Source of the DNA: an uncultured Clostridiaceae bacterium
Lineage (GTDB): Bacteria; Bacillota; Clostridia; Lachnospirales; Lachnospiraceae
DNA: 21,363 nucleotides
Reading direction: 5' to 3'
Assembly (NCBI GenBank): GCA_902477765.1
Contig: CABSIM010000044.1
Location: 1 to 21,363, forward strand
Of this stretch, positions 13,134-21,289 are shown piece after piece; the first letter of the stretch is position 1; every line of letters starts with the position of its first letter. The notes beneath the pieces were generated by a model. It made no database searches and was not told where the DNA came from. It was given only the letters and a program-made list of their open reading frames with translations. The position numbers and the translations under genes are program-made.

Positions 13134-13226
13134 GCTCCGCCTGGAGCACACTGCGGAGGAAAGGGGCGTGCCGATGAAGCGGCCCGCCGCAGGCGGAGAA
13201 TCCTGCAGAACAGGATTCTTTTTTAT
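13134..13226 (+). ncRNA. Structured leader ending in a terminator, possibly an attenuator
   Basis: From the predicted start, CTCCGCCTG (13135-13143) can pair with CAGGCGGAG (13190-13198), with GCGGAG (13153-13158), or locally as GCTCC/GGAGC (13134-13147): three exclusive choices. An inner hairpin GCCG/CGGC also exists. It ends at a terminator, GAATCCTG-cagaa-CAGGATTC-T6 (13198-13224). A 47-codon frame (ATG 13174, after GGAGGAAAGGGG) runs through the terminator to a TGA that overlaps the GTG of the next gene. Either a small RNA or a leader controlling that gene. I recognise no known riboswitch class. Confidence 0.45.
13198..13224 (+). terminator. Hairpin terminator upstream of the yjbR-like gene
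   Basis: Perfect 8-bp stem GAATCCTG/CAGGATTC with loop CAGAA and T6. It sits between the only good promoter and the gene. Confidence 0.88.
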
Positions 13227-13313
13227 TTCCAGAAAACACAGGCATGACAGACCAGGATATGTGAGAGATCTGCAGAGGAGAGATTCCGCAGCGGAAGAAA
13301 GCGGGGGAAGACT

Positions 13314-13655
13314 GTGACAACAAGAGAAGAGGTACTGCGTTACGGCATGACGCTGCCGGATGTATATACGGATACGCCATTCCGGGACTCCAACTGGGTG
13401 CTGCTCAGATACCGTCCCAACAAAAGAGCATTTGCCTGGACCTATGAGAGAGAGGGACAGATCTGGGTAAACGTGAAAGTGGATCCTGAATGGCGGGATT
13501 TCTGGAGGCGGGCATATGCATCGGTTCTTCCCGGATACCATCAGAATAAAGAACACTGGAATTCGGTGATCCTGGACGGCAGCATACCGGACCGGGAAAT
13601 AAAGCGTATGATTGCGGAGAGCTATGATCTGGTGAAAAAGAAAAAAGGAAAATGA
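13314..13655 (+). CDS. MmcQ/YjbR family protein
   Basis: 113 residues from GTG 13314, preceded by GGGGGAAG. It matches the MmcQ/YjbR family, a small double-wing CyaY-like fold of unknown biochemical role, suggested by structure to bind nucleic acid. Visible marks are EVLRYGMTLPDVYTDTPF (6-23), WVNVKVDP (51-58) and the C-terminal GYHQNKEHWNSVILDG followed by IPDREIKRMIAESYDLV. The lysine-rich end is normal. The family length is about 110-120, so it is complete. Its start overlaps the stop of a 47-codon frame in the leader, and no separate promoter is evident, so expression probably depends on reading through the terminator at 13198-13224. A 21-bp hairpin follows the stop. Confidence 0.87.
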   Translation: MTTREEVLRYGMTLPDVYTDTPFRDSNWVLLRYRPNKRAFAWTYEREGQIWVNVKVDPEWRDFWRRAYASVLPGYHQNKEHWNSVILDGSIPDREIKRMIAESYDLVKKKKGK

Positions 13656-13659
13656 AGCT

Positions 13660-13707
13660 CAGAAGGCGGCCGGCATGCTGACAGTACAGTATGCCGGCCG
13701 CCTTCTG
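13660..13707 (+). repeat. Long near-perfect hairpin after the yjbR-like gene
   Basis: CAGAAGGCGGCCGGCAT (13660-13676) pairs perfectly with 13691-13707, and a further G-U pair plus CTG/CAG extend the stem to about 21 bp around a 6-base loop. Neither strand has a T tract after it. It may act as a 3' end stabiliser, a U-less terminator, or a mobile palindromic repeat. Confidence 0.85.
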
Positions 13708-13969
13708 GCATCAGGAATCCGGTTTCCGGGGCTTTTTGACAGAGCAGCCTGTAAAATCCCGCATCGGAAGGCGTTCTGGCATATTTTACAAATGCAAGAC
13801 TGAATCTCCACCAAAAATGAAAAAGACTTTTTGGCAAACTTGCTGAAAAAGATGTTTTTAATCCCTTTTATAAATATTTATCTTGACACATAACCACATA
13901 TAACAATATAATATGAATCAGCAAAATAAACATACGCTCTGAAAGAGAAAAAAATAAGGAGGCATGGCA
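13708..13969 (+). other. AT-rich regulatory region before the peptide operon
   Basis: No gene is seen. It contains a 7-bp hairpin CCAAAAA/TTTTTGG (13811-13834), a loose CodY-box match AACTTGCTGAAAAAG (13837-13851, 11 of 15), and the consensus promoter at 13883-13912. The sharp drop in G+C from about 13800 marks the control region. Confidence 0.6.
13883..13912 (+). promoter_or_regulatory. Consensus sigma-A promoter of the peptidase-opp operon
   Basis: TTGACA (13883-13888), 18-base spacer, TATAAT (13907-13912): both hexamers perfect. The start is near 13919, with a roughly 50-base leader to the ATG. Confidence 0.9.
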
Positions 13970-15103
13970 ATGAACTTGGACTTATATCTGAGGCAGCTGG
14001 AAGAGCTGGTAAATATCGACAGCGGCTCCAGAAACGCGGCCGGGATCACCCGGGTGGCAGATAAACTGGCCGAATGGTATCAGGAACTGGGCTGGCATGT
14101 GGAAAGGATTCCCGTGGGCGAAGAAACCGGACCGGTGCTGCTGATCACCAACCGTCCTGCAGAACATTATGATGTAATGTTTATCGGCCATATGGATACG
14201 GTCTTTCCGGATGGGACTGCCGGGAAACGCCCGTTCCGCATTGAAGGAGAAAATTATTACGGGCCTGGCGTCGGAGATATGAAAAATGGTGATGTGGCCA
14301 TGCTTCATGTGGCGGCGAATCTGCCGAAGGAAGTGTCCGACCGGCTGAACATTGCGATGGTCTACAATCCTGACGAGGAGATCGGTTCCGTCTATTCCAG
14401 GGAAGCCACGGATGCCATCGGCAGCAAGGCAGACTACATATTTGTAATGGAATCCGCAGGCCAGAAGGGAACCAGACATTGTTTTGCAAGAAAAGGTTCT
14501 CTGGGATATGAAATTGAATTCCACGGCATTGCAGCACATTCCGGCTTTATGTTTGAAGTGGAAAACGCATCTGCTGTTCTGGAAATGGGCAACTATATCG
14601 TGAAACTGATGGGGCTTGCCAGCAAGGAAGAAGATACCACGGTCAACGTGGGAATTGCTCAGGGCGGAACAGCACGAAACGTGGTGGCTGATTACGCCAG
14701 AATCAGTGTTGAGATGCGGTTCAAAAAGGATTCTGAACGCCTGCGCCTGAAGGAAGCCGTAAATTCCATGGTAAACGGGGAACCGTTTGTTCCGGGAGTG
14801 CGTACGGAGATTGTAAAGGCAAAGGAAAGCATGCCGTTTGTCAAGACAGAAGAAGCAGCCAGATTTGTGGAGCGTATGAAGAGCCTGGCTGAGGATCTGG
14901 GGATCCTGTTCCAGGAAAAAGACCGCGGAGGACTTTCCGATGCAAATCATCTGGCCAGATGCGGTCACGCCATTGTACTGGACGGCATGGGGCCGCACGG
15001 TGCCAATGACCACAGCGAGAAGGAATATGGCTATATCGGTTCGGTAGAACCCTGTATCCGGCTTCTTGTGCGGGTTCTTGAGGACCTGGCGGAAAACAAA
15101 TAG
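13970..15103 (+). CDS. M20-family zinc metallopeptidase (CPG2-like)
   Basis: 377 residues from ATG 13970, which stands 7 bases from AAGGAGG (13956-13962); the ATG at 13964 is too close to that site. M20 enzymes are two-zinc peptidases or amidohydrolases that cut terminal residues from di- and oligopeptides or acyl amino acids. Metal and catalytic residues are visible: GHMDTVFPDG (73-82, His74, Asp76), GVGDMKNG (100-107, bridging Asp103), NPDEEIGS (133-140, Glu136/Glu137), MESAG (160-164) and GPHGANDHSEKE (341-352, His348). The dimerisation insert carries AAHSG (188-192). No signal peptide, so cytoplasmic. It begins the operon with the oligopeptide transporter (oppB starts 17 bases after its stop), so it likely processes imported peptides. 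Exact substrate unknown. Confidence 0.92.
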   Translation: MNLDLYLRQLEELVNIDSGSRNAAGITRVADKLAEWYQELGWHVERIPVGEETGPVLLITNRPAEHYDVMFIGHMDTVFPDGTAGKRPFRIEGENYYGPGVGDMKNGDVAMLHVAANLPKEVSDRLNIAMVYNPDEEIGSVYSREATDAIGSKADYIFVMESAGQKGTRHCFARKGSLGYEIEFHGIAAHSGFMFEVENASAVLEMGNYIVKLMGLASKEEDTTVNVGIAQGGTARNVVADYARISVEMRFKKDSERLRLKEAVNSMVNGEPFVPGVRTEIVKAKESMPFVKTEEAARFVERMKSLAEDLGILFQEKDRGGLSDANHLARCGHAIVLDGMGPHGANDHSEKEYGYIGSVEPCIRLLVRVLEDLAENK

Positions 15104-15120
15104 CAGAGGAGGGGTTTTAC

Positions 15121-16071
15121 TTGCTGAAATATGTAATCAAAAGACTTTTGTATGCGATCCCGGTTTTCCTCGGGATTACATTTGTGATTTACCTGCTGAT
15201 CAACCTGGCTCCCGGAGGTCCGCTGGCAATCCTGGCATCTTCCGGTGAAATGTCTCAGGCAGACCTGGAAGCCATGAAGATCTCTCTGGGACTGGACAAG
15301 CCCATTGTGATCCGGTATTTCATGTGGCTGGGTGATCTGTTCCGGGGCGATCTGGGCGTATCCTACAGAACATCGCAGGAAGTGTCCATGATGATCTCCC
15401 AGAGAATTCTTCCGTCCCTGATGCTTACCGGTGTCGGCATCCTGGGTGCCATTATCATCGGCGTTCCGCTGGGTATTGCGTCTGCATATAAACCCAATTC
15501 CATCTGGGACCACATCAGTACCTTTATTGCATTCATCGGAGCATCTGTTCCCAGCTTCTTCCTCAGCCTTCTTCTTATTTATGTGCTGGCTGTAAAGATG
15601 AAATGGTTCCCCACCAGCGGCATGCAGTCTTCCGGCGGCGGGGATATGCTGGATATGCTCCATCATCTGGCTCTCCCGGCATTTGCCTGCGGGATTCAGC
15701 CCATCGGAAACTATATCAAGCAGACAAAGTCCAGCGTTCTGGAAGTGCTCAATGAAGAATACATCAAAACGGCCAGATCCAAGGGACTTACCAACGTGGT
15801 TATCGTACTGAAGCATGCATTCCGGAATGCTCTGATTCCCATCGTTACCACCATAAGCCTCAGCATTCCGTTCCTGATCGGCGGAGCCGTTGTGGTGGAA
15901 CAGATCTTTGCATGGCCGGGCATCGGCAGCCTTATGATTACAGCCATCACAAGCCGTGACTATCCGGTGATCATGGGCGTAGCTGTTCTGATCTGTGCCA
16001 CAGTGCTGATCGCAAACCTGATTCTGGATCTGATTTACGCAGCTCTGGACCCGAGAATTGAATTTAAGTAA
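15121..16071 (+). CDS. oppB: Oligopeptide ABC transporter permease, OppB/DppB type
   Basis: 316 residues from TTG 15121, 6 bases after AGGAGGGG (15107-15114). The N-terminus MLKYVIKRLLYAIPVFLGIT is diagnostic of the DppB/OppB class. Six membrane segments at about 9-28, 101-122, 135-157, 181-198, 239-262 and 284-306 are visible. The EAA loop EYIKTARSKG (213-222) contacts the ATPases, and the end LDLIYAALDPRIEFK is typical. It pairs with OppC to form the import channel for peptides across the cell membrane. Whether dipeptides, oligopeptides or another substrate (nickel and glutathione importers share the fold) cannot be told from this subunit alone. Confidence 0.95.
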   Translation: MLKYVIKRLLYAIPVFLGITFVIYLLINLAPGGPLAILASSGEMSQADLEAMKISLGLDKPIVIRYFMWLGDLFRGDLGVSYRTSQEVSMMISQRILPSLMLTGVGILGAIIIGVPLGIASAYKPNSIWDHISTFIAFIGASVPSFFLSLLLIYVLAVKMKWFPTSGMQSSGGGDMLDMLHHLALPAFACGIQPIGNYIKQTKSSVLEVLNEEYIKTARSKGLTNVVIVLKHAFRNALIPIVTTISLSIPFLIGGAVVVEQIFAWPGIGSLMITAITSRDYPVIMGVAVLICATVLIANLILDLIYAALDPRIEFK

Positions 16072-16083
16072 GGGGGAGGCAGA

Positions 16084-16938
16084 ATGATGAAAGAAATATT
16101 TCAAAGCCAGGCAATGAAAAAATTCTTACATAATAAAAAGGCAATGTTTGGTCTGGCTGTTGTTGTACTGCTGGTTCTGGCAGTCCTGCTGATCCCGCTG
16201 TTCAAGGACCTGGATCCGTATACCACGGACCGTGTGGCAGGATTCAACGCAAAACCTTCCGCGGCTCATCCGCTGGGTACCGACGATGTGGGACGTGACC
16301 TGTTCGCAAGACTTCTTTACGGCGGCCGTGTTTCCCTGTTTGTAGGAATCATGTCCACCATCATTTCCGTAGTGGTGGGTATTCCGCTGGGACTGATTGC
16401 CGGATATTTCCGCGGCGCGGCTGAATCCATTATCATGAGAACGGCGGACGCCTTCATGTCCTTCCCGTCCATGGTCCTGATTCTGGTTCTTGTGGCCGTG
16501 TTCGGTCCTTCCATTCTGACGGTTACCGTGGTAATCGGTGTTCTGGGATGGACTGGTATCGCGAAACTGATTTACGGAAACGTACTTTCCATCAGGGAAA
16601 GAGAATATATTCAGGCCACCAAGGCAGTGGGCATGAAAACGTCCACAATCCTGTTCACAGAGGTTCTGCCCAACGCAATTCCGCCGGTCTGGGCAAACAT
16701 TTCCTTCCGTGTGGCAGGAGCCATCCTGACCGAGTCTTCCCTGAGCTTCCTGGGCATGGGCGTCCAGACTCCGCAGGCTTCCTGGGGAAACATTATCTAT
16801 GCGGCACAGAACCTGATGGTTCTGACTGCCAGACCGTGGGTCTGGATTCCGCCGGGACTCTGCATCATTCTTGTTGTAGTCGGTTTCAATTTTATCGGTG
16901 AAGGCGTCCGAGACGCACTGGATCCGAAAACGAAATAA
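16084..16938 (+). CDS. oppC: Oligopeptide ABC transporter permease, OppC/DppC type
   Basis: 284 residues. ATG 16084 and ATG 16087 both fit GGGGGAGG (16072-16079). The cytoplasmic N-terminus leads into a helix at about 21-40, then the family marker HPLGTDDVGRDLFARLLYGG (62-81), and further helices at about 85-107, 128-150, 200-222 and 253-272. The EAA loop EYIQATKAVG is at 174-183, and the end GEGVRDALDPKTK is a hallmark of the class. Second half of the import channel with OppB. Codon use leans to TCC, ATC and TTC, as in the binding protein, which suggests strong expression. Confidence 0.96.
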   Translation: MMKEIFQSQAMKKFLHNKKAMFGLAVVVLLVLAVLLIPLFKDLDPYTTDRVAGFNAKPSAAHPLGTDDVGRDLFARLLYGGRVSLFVGIMSTIISVVVGIPLGLIAGYFRGAAESIIMRTADAFMSFPSMVLILVLVAVFGPSILTVTVVIGVLGWTGIAKLIYGNVLSIREREYIQATKAVGMKTSTILFTEVLPNAIPPVWANISFRVAGAILTESSLSFLGMGVQTPQASWGNIIYAAQNLMVLTARPWVWIPPGLCIILVVVGFNFIGEGVRDALDPKTK

Positions 16939-16952
16939 GGAGGAAAAGAAAC

Positions 16953-18623
16953 ATGAAAAAAAGCAAACGTCAGATTCTCAGTCTTGTGATGGCTGCAGCC
17001 ATGGCGGCAGGACTTCTGTCCGGCTGCGGAAGCAGCAGTACGGAAACCACCGCAGCAGCGGCCGAAGGAACTGAGACAACCGCAGCATCTGAAGGAACGG
17101 AAACCACCGCAGCGGCTGAGGGAACAGAGGATTATTCCGATGTGGTCATTACCTATGGTATGACATCCGCATGGGATACCGTAAATCCCTATGGTTCTTC
17201 TTCAGGTTCCATTTACCAGCAGCTGGTGGCAGACAAGATTTATGACCGTCTTGCCTTCCTTGAGGAAGCTGGTTCTGATGTAACTCCGAGAGGAGCAGCT
17301 TCCTGGGAGTCCGCAGATGACGGTATGGCAGCAATTTTCCATCTGGACGAGAACGCAAAATGGCATGACGGCGAGCCGGTAACCGCAGAAGACTGGGTAT
17401 TTACCGCACAGCTGATCACAGACCCGGATTTCGCTTTCGGTCTCAAGAGCGAATTCAACTCCTGGGCAGGTACCACAGACGCAGGTGTTGAGGAAAGTGA
17501 AAACTCCGTACAGGTGGAAGCACTTGACGACTACACCCTGAAAATGACATTCAAGAGCGTAACACCGGTTGAAGACTGGCTGCTTCTTCACAACAAGTTC
17601 TACTATGTACTTCCGGAACACCTTCTGGGCGACATCGCTCCGGCAGACATTATGTCTGATGAATTCTGGAACGCACCCATCGGTTCCGGTCCCTGTACCT
17701 TTATTTCCGAAATCTCCGGAAGCGAACTGCAGCTGGGCAGCTTTGCAGATTACCAGCTGGGCGCACCGAAATTCGGAAAACTGGTTATGAAAGTAATCGC
17801 TTCCACCAACACCATTACCTCCATCGCAGCCGGTGAAATGGATGGATTCTTCCAGGCTCCGTCCACAGACGATGCACTGGCAGCACAGGATATGGGACTG
17901 AATGTTGAGAAGTCCGCAGAGCCCACCAGTATTGCAGCATTCCTGATCAACAACCAGAATGTATCCGATAAGAGAGTCCGTCAGGCCATGAACTATGCCA
18001 TTGACAAAGAGCTTCTGATCGACCAGCAGCTCAAGGGTCAGGGTGTTGCTTCCGCAACCTGCATCATTCCGGGATCTCAGTGGGATGCAGGCATTACCTG
18101 GGAAAGAGATGTTGAGAAGGCAAAAGAACTGCTGGCAGAAGCCGGCTGGGATTCCAGCACTGTACTTCAGATGGCAGTTGTATCTTCCCGTGAAAGCATG
18201 GCAGCAGTCATTCAGCAGAACCTGGCTGAAGCAGGAATCAACATCGAAGTTCAGACTGTAGAGCTTGCAACCATGTTCTCCGGTCTGCAGGACGGCACAT
18301 ACGACCTTGGTATCTGCGGTTCCACCGCTATGGATTACCCGCTGTGGATGTCCGGATACTATGATTATCAGAACGCTACATACTGCCAGATCACAGATAC
18401 ATCTTATGCTGAAATCCAGGATGCCATCGCAGCAGAGCTGGATGAGGAAAAGAGAAAAGAACTTGTTAACGAATATCAGGAACTGCTTTATGATGAAATG
18501 CCGCTGGTTATGCTTTATCATGGCTATGGCTTCAGCGTAAAATCCGATCGTTTCCAGGGCTACAACGGCTTTGAAGGCTCCATGAACAACCAGGCTGTCT
18601 GGAGATGGTCCGTATCAGAATAA
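16953..18623 (+). CDS. oppA: Peptide-binding lipoprotein (SBP family 5)
   Basis: 556 residues with an AGGAGG just upstream. A type II signal peptide (MKKSKRQILSLVMAAAMAAG) ends in the lipobox LLSGC, with the lipidated Cys25. It is the extracytoplasmic receptor that hands peptides to OppBC. After the cysteine comes a low-complexity linker with three copies of an ETTAAxEGT unit (residues 31-58). The family 5 fold follows: VNPYGSSS, IYDRLAFLEE, WHDGEPVTAEDWVFT (typical WHDGxPxTAxD) and the C-terminal domain with RQAMNYAIDKELLI. The end YHGYGFSVKSDRFQGYNGF is also family-like. Substrate length and type cannot be read off. Clean codon bias suggests abundant protein. Confidence 0.95.
   Translation: MKKSKRQILSLVMAAAMAAGLLSGCGSSSTETTAAAAEGTETTAASEGTETTAAAEGTEDYSDVVITYGMTSAWDTVNPYGSSSGSIYQQLVADKIYDRLAFLEEAGSDVTPRGAASWESADDGMAAIFHLDENAKWHDGEPVTAEDWVFTAQLITDPDFAFGLKSEFNSWAGTTDAGVEESENSVQVEALDDYTLKMTFKSVTPVEDWLLLHNKFYYVLPEHLLGDIAPADIMSDEFWNAPIGSGPCTFISEISGSELQLGSFADYQLGAPKFGKLVMKVIASTNTITSIAAGEMDGFFQAPSTDDALAAQDMGLNVEKSAEPTSIAAFLINNQNVSDKRVRQAMNYAIDKELLIDQQLKGQGVASATCIIPGSQWDAGITWERDVEKAKELLAEAGWDSSTVLQMAVVSSRESMAAVIQQNLAEAGINIEVQTVELATMFSGLQDGTYDLGICGSTAMDYPLWMSGYYDYQNATYCQITDTSYAEIQDAIAAELDEEKRKELVNEYQELLYDEMPLVMLYHGYGFSVKSDRFQGYNGFEGSMNNQAVWRWSVSE
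17043..17126 (+). repeat. Three tandem 27-30 base repeats in the lipoprotein linker
   Basis: Units at 17043-17072 (ETTAAAAEGT), 17073-17099 (ETTAASEGT) and 17100-17126 (ETTAAAEGT). The copies are in frame and differ at third codon positions and by one alanine codon. Confidence 0.85.
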
Positions 18624-18674
18624 TCCGTTGACAGTTTTAATGAATTTTAAGTGAGTATATCAGGAGGGATACTG

Positions 18675-19691
18675 ATGGAGAATCGATTGCTGGATGTTAA
18701 AAACCTGAAGGTTTCTTTTAAGGTTGGAAAAAAGAAGCTGACAGCGGTGGAAAATGTTGAATTCTCCCTGGACAAGGGAAAAGTCATTGGAATCGTGGGA
18801 GAATCCGGTTGCGGCAAGAGCGTGACCGCCACATCGATTCTGAGATTGGTATCCCCTGCTGTAAGTGAGATTGATGGGGAGAGCCAGATCCTGTTCGGAG
18901 GCGAAGACCTGACCAAGGCTTCAGAGGCCAGAATGAGGGAAGTCCGCGGAAACGAGATTTCCATGATCTTCCAGGAACCCATGTCTTCCCTGAATCCGGT
19001 TTACAGGATCGGAGATCAGATGATAGAAATGATCCGCACCCATCACAAAGACATTTCCAAAAGCGACGCACTGGCACAGTGTGTGGAAATGCTGAAGCGT
19101 GTGGGAATTCCTTCCCCGGAACAGAGGGTGAAGGAATTTCCCCACCAGCTTTCGGGAGGTATGCGCCAGAGAGTCATGATCGCCATGGCTCTGCTGTGCC
19201 ACCCGAAACTGCTGATTGCCGACGAGCCCACCACGGCTCTGGACGTGACCATTCAGGCTCAGATTCTGAGAATCCTGAAGAAACTGGCCAAGGAGTCCGA
19301 GACGGCAGTGATTCTGATTACCCATGATATGGGAGTCGTTGCCGAGATGGCAGATCATGTGCTCGTCATGTATGCAGGCAAATCCGTGGAATACGGTACG
19401 GCAGAAGAAATTTTTGATCATCCCAAGCATCCGTATACCATAGGACTTCTGGACTCCATTCCCAAACTGGGAAGCGGGCAGGAAGATCATCTGCATACCA
19501 TTGAAGGCACCGTACCCGGTCTGGATGAGATGCCGGCAGGATGCCGTTTCTGCACCCGCTGTCCTCATGCAACAGATGCATGCAGAAAAGAGGATCCGGG
19601 TATGAGAGAACTGGGAGGCAGCCATAAGGTGCGCTGTCTTCTGTATGAAAGCATGGCAGGACAGGATACAGGGAAGGAAGGTGAGAAATAA
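18675..19691 (+). CDS. oppD: Oligopeptide ABC transporter ATPase, OppD/DppD type
   Basis: 338 residues from ATG 18675, 6 bases after AGGAGGG (18662-18668); the GTG at 18651 adds eight residues that include the ribosome site itself. ATP-binding subunit of the importer. Walker A GESGCGKS (42-49), signature LSGGMRQR (159-166), Walker B LLIADEPT (179-186), switch His217 in ITHD. The C-terminal oligopeptide domain carries the four-cysteine motif GCRFCTRCPHATDAC (Cys290, 293, 296, 303), which in several relatives binds an iron-sulfur cluster. It overlaps oppF by one base (TAATG), which indicates coupled translation. Confidence 0.96.
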   Translation: MENRLLDVKNLKVSFKVGKKKLTAVENVEFSLDKGKVIGIVGESGCGKSVTATSILRLVSPAVSEIDGESQILFGGEDLTKASEARMREVRGNEISMIFQEPMSSLNPVYRIGDQMIEMIRTHHKDISKSDALAQCVEMLKRVGIPSPEQRVKEFPHQLSGGMRQRVMIAMALLCHPKLLIADEPTTALDVTIQAQILRILKKLAKESETAVILITHDMGVVAEMADHVLVMYAGKSVEYGTAEEIFDHPKHPYTIGLLDSIPKLGSGQEDHLHTIEGTVPGLDEMPAGCRFCTRCPHATDACRKEDPGMRELGGSHKVRCLLYESMAGQDTGKEGEK

Positions 19692-20668
19692 TGGCAGCTC
19701 CCTTATTGGAAATTACCGATGTAAAGAAATATTATCCCGTCAAGAAAGTGAGAAACGGGGAAGATATTGTGGTCAAGGCCGTTGATCAGATCAATCTGAC
19801 CATTAACCAGGGGGAGATCGTCGGACTGGTGGGAGAGTCCGGATGCGGAAAGTCCACACTGGGAAAGACGATTCTGAAGCTCCACAGCATCACCGACGGA
19901 AAGATCCTTTTTCACGGAGAAGATATTACAAACTATAATGAAAACCAGATGCGTCCGCTCCGGGAAAAGATTCAGATTATTTTCCAGGATCCCTATGCAT
20001 CCCTGAATCCCAAGAAAAAAATATCCCAGTCCATTATGGCACCGTTAAATGTGACCGGGAAATATTCCAAAGAAGAAAAACTGAAAAAAGTTGTCGAAAT
20101 CATGAAAGAAGTGGGGCTCAGTGAAAAATTCCTGGATAAATATCCCCACGAAATGTCAGGAGGACAGCGCCAGAGGGTGGTAATCGCCAGGGCGCTGATC
20201 AACAATCCGGAGCTGGTGATCTGTGATGAGCCGGTATCCGCTCTGGACGTATCCGTTCGTTCTCAGGTTCTGAATCTTCTGAAGGACCTTCAGAAAGAAA
20301 GAAACCTGACCTATATCTTTATTTCCCATGACCTGAGCGTGGTAGAGTACCTCTGCGACAAGGTTGCCGTTATGTATCTGGGCAGGATCATGGAATTTGC
20401 GGATAAGAAGCACCTGTACGGGAACCCGCTTCATCCGTATACAAAGGCTCTTCTTTCGGCGATTCCCGTACCGGATATTCATGCCAAGAAGGAAGAGATC
20501 ATTCTGCAGGGAGAGGTTCCCAGTCCGTTGAATCCGCCGAAGGGATGTCTGTTCAGTACCAGATGCCCCCATGCGACGGAAAAATGCCACAAGGAAGCAC
20601 CTGTTCTTACGGAGGTCACCGATGCAGACGGTACCAAACGTCAGGTGGCATGCTTCCTGCATCATTAA
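19691..20668 (+). CDS. oppF: Oligopeptide ABC transporter ATPase, OppF/DppF type
   Basis: 325 residues. Second ATPase, forming a heterodimer with OppD. Walker A GESGCGKST (48-56), Q-loop IIFQDPYASLNP (96-107), signature MSGGQRQR (155-162), Walker B LVICDEP (175-181), ISHD (211-214). The C-terminal domain includes GCLFSTRCPHATEKCH, which keeps two of the cysteine positions seen in OppD and the final CFLHH. The start shares one base with the oppD stop. The C39-like gene follows 13 bases later with its own AGGAGG, so the operon continues. Confidence 0.96.
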   Translation: MAAPLLEITDVKKYYPVKKVRNGEDIVVKAVDQINLTINQGEIVGLVGESGCGKSTLGKTILKLHSITDGKILFHGEDITNYNENQMRPLREKIQIIFQDPYASLNPKKKISQSIMAPLNVTGKYSKEEKLKKVVEIMKEVGLSEKFLDKYPHEMSGGQRQRVVIARALINNPELVICDEPVSALDVSVRSQVLNLLKDLQKERNLTYIFISHDLSVVEYLCDKVAVMYLGRIMEFADKKHLYGNPLHPYTKALLSAIPVPDIHAKKEEIILQGEVPSPLNPPKGCLFSTRCPHATEKCHKEAPVLTEVTDADGTKRQVACFLHH

Positions 20669-20681
20669 AGGAGGAAGGCAA

Positions 20682-21272
20682 ATGGTATATTTAAACCAGC
20701 TGGATTATCCGGATATTCCGTATGAACACAATCTGGAAGCCGGAGGTCCGCCTGAAGGGAAGGGCAATGTGGCTGCGGCTGGATGTGGTCCCTGCAGTCT
20801 CTGCATGATGGTGGATAATCTGACAACTGACCATCTGGACCTGATGGACTGTCTGAAAATGTCGGCTGATCTTAAGGCAAACATGAAGCCGGGCACGGAT
20901 CTGAAGATCCTTGGAAAGGCCGTGGCTGAAAAGTACAATCTGGACTATTCAACCACCAGCGACACAGAAGTTCTGGCAGACCATCTGAGAAAGGGCGGAA
21001 TGGCGGTTGCCAATTCAGGAGGAGACCGGGAAGGCTATAAGGCGGTATTCAGTCACGGAGGGCATTATATTGCCGTTGTTTCCGTGGATGGAGACCAGGC
21101 CTGCGTTCTGGATCCGTCCTATAAACCGGGCAAGTATGAAGAAGAGGGCAGGGAAGGAAAGGCTGTGGTGGATGAGCCGTTCGTCTATTGTTCTCTGAAA
21201 GTTCTGAAAAAAGACTGTGAAAACCGAAACCCGTCGTTTTATCTGTTCAAACGTAAAAACCCATCGGTTTAA
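20682..21272 (+). CDS. C39-like (papain-fold) cysteine peptidase, cytoplasmic
   Basis: 196 residues from ATG 20682, 7 bases after AGGAGG (20669-20674). Longer frames reaching back into oppF lack a ribosome site. It resembles the Peptidase_C39_2 group: LNQLDYPDIPY (4-14, with a Gln that could form the oxyanion hole), AAGCGPCSLCMMVDNL (32-47, candidate nucleophile Cys35), HGGHYIAVVSVDGDQACVLDP (125-145, candidate His128 and Asp144). No signal peptide or membrane helix, unlike exported bacteriocin-type C39 enzymes. Its place in a peptide import operon suggests action on imported peptides or amide bonds, which is inference. The catalytic triad is assigned by motif only. Confidence 0.75.
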   Translation: MVYLNQLDYPDIPYEHNLEAGGPPEGKGNVAAAGCGPCSLCMMVDNLTTDHLDLMDCLKMSADLKANMKPGTDLKILGKAVAEKYNLDYSTTSDTEVLADHLRKGGMAVANSGGDREGYKAVFSHGGHYIAVVSVDGDQACVLDPSYKPGKYEEEGREGKAVVDEPFVYCSLKVLKKDCENRNPSFYLFKRKNPSV

Positions 21273-21289
21273 TAGAAAAGGAGAACATC

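Noticed and set aside
13135..13147. CCGCCTGG in the yjbR leader as a ZTP riboswitch hallmark
   Set aside because: The rest of the required conserved structure and sequence of that class is absent, and the gene is not a known ZTP target.
18628..18661. TTGACA upstream of oppD as a possible internal promoter
   Set aside because: The nearest TATATC is 22 bases away, outside usable spacing. The gene is close enough to oppA to share its transcript.
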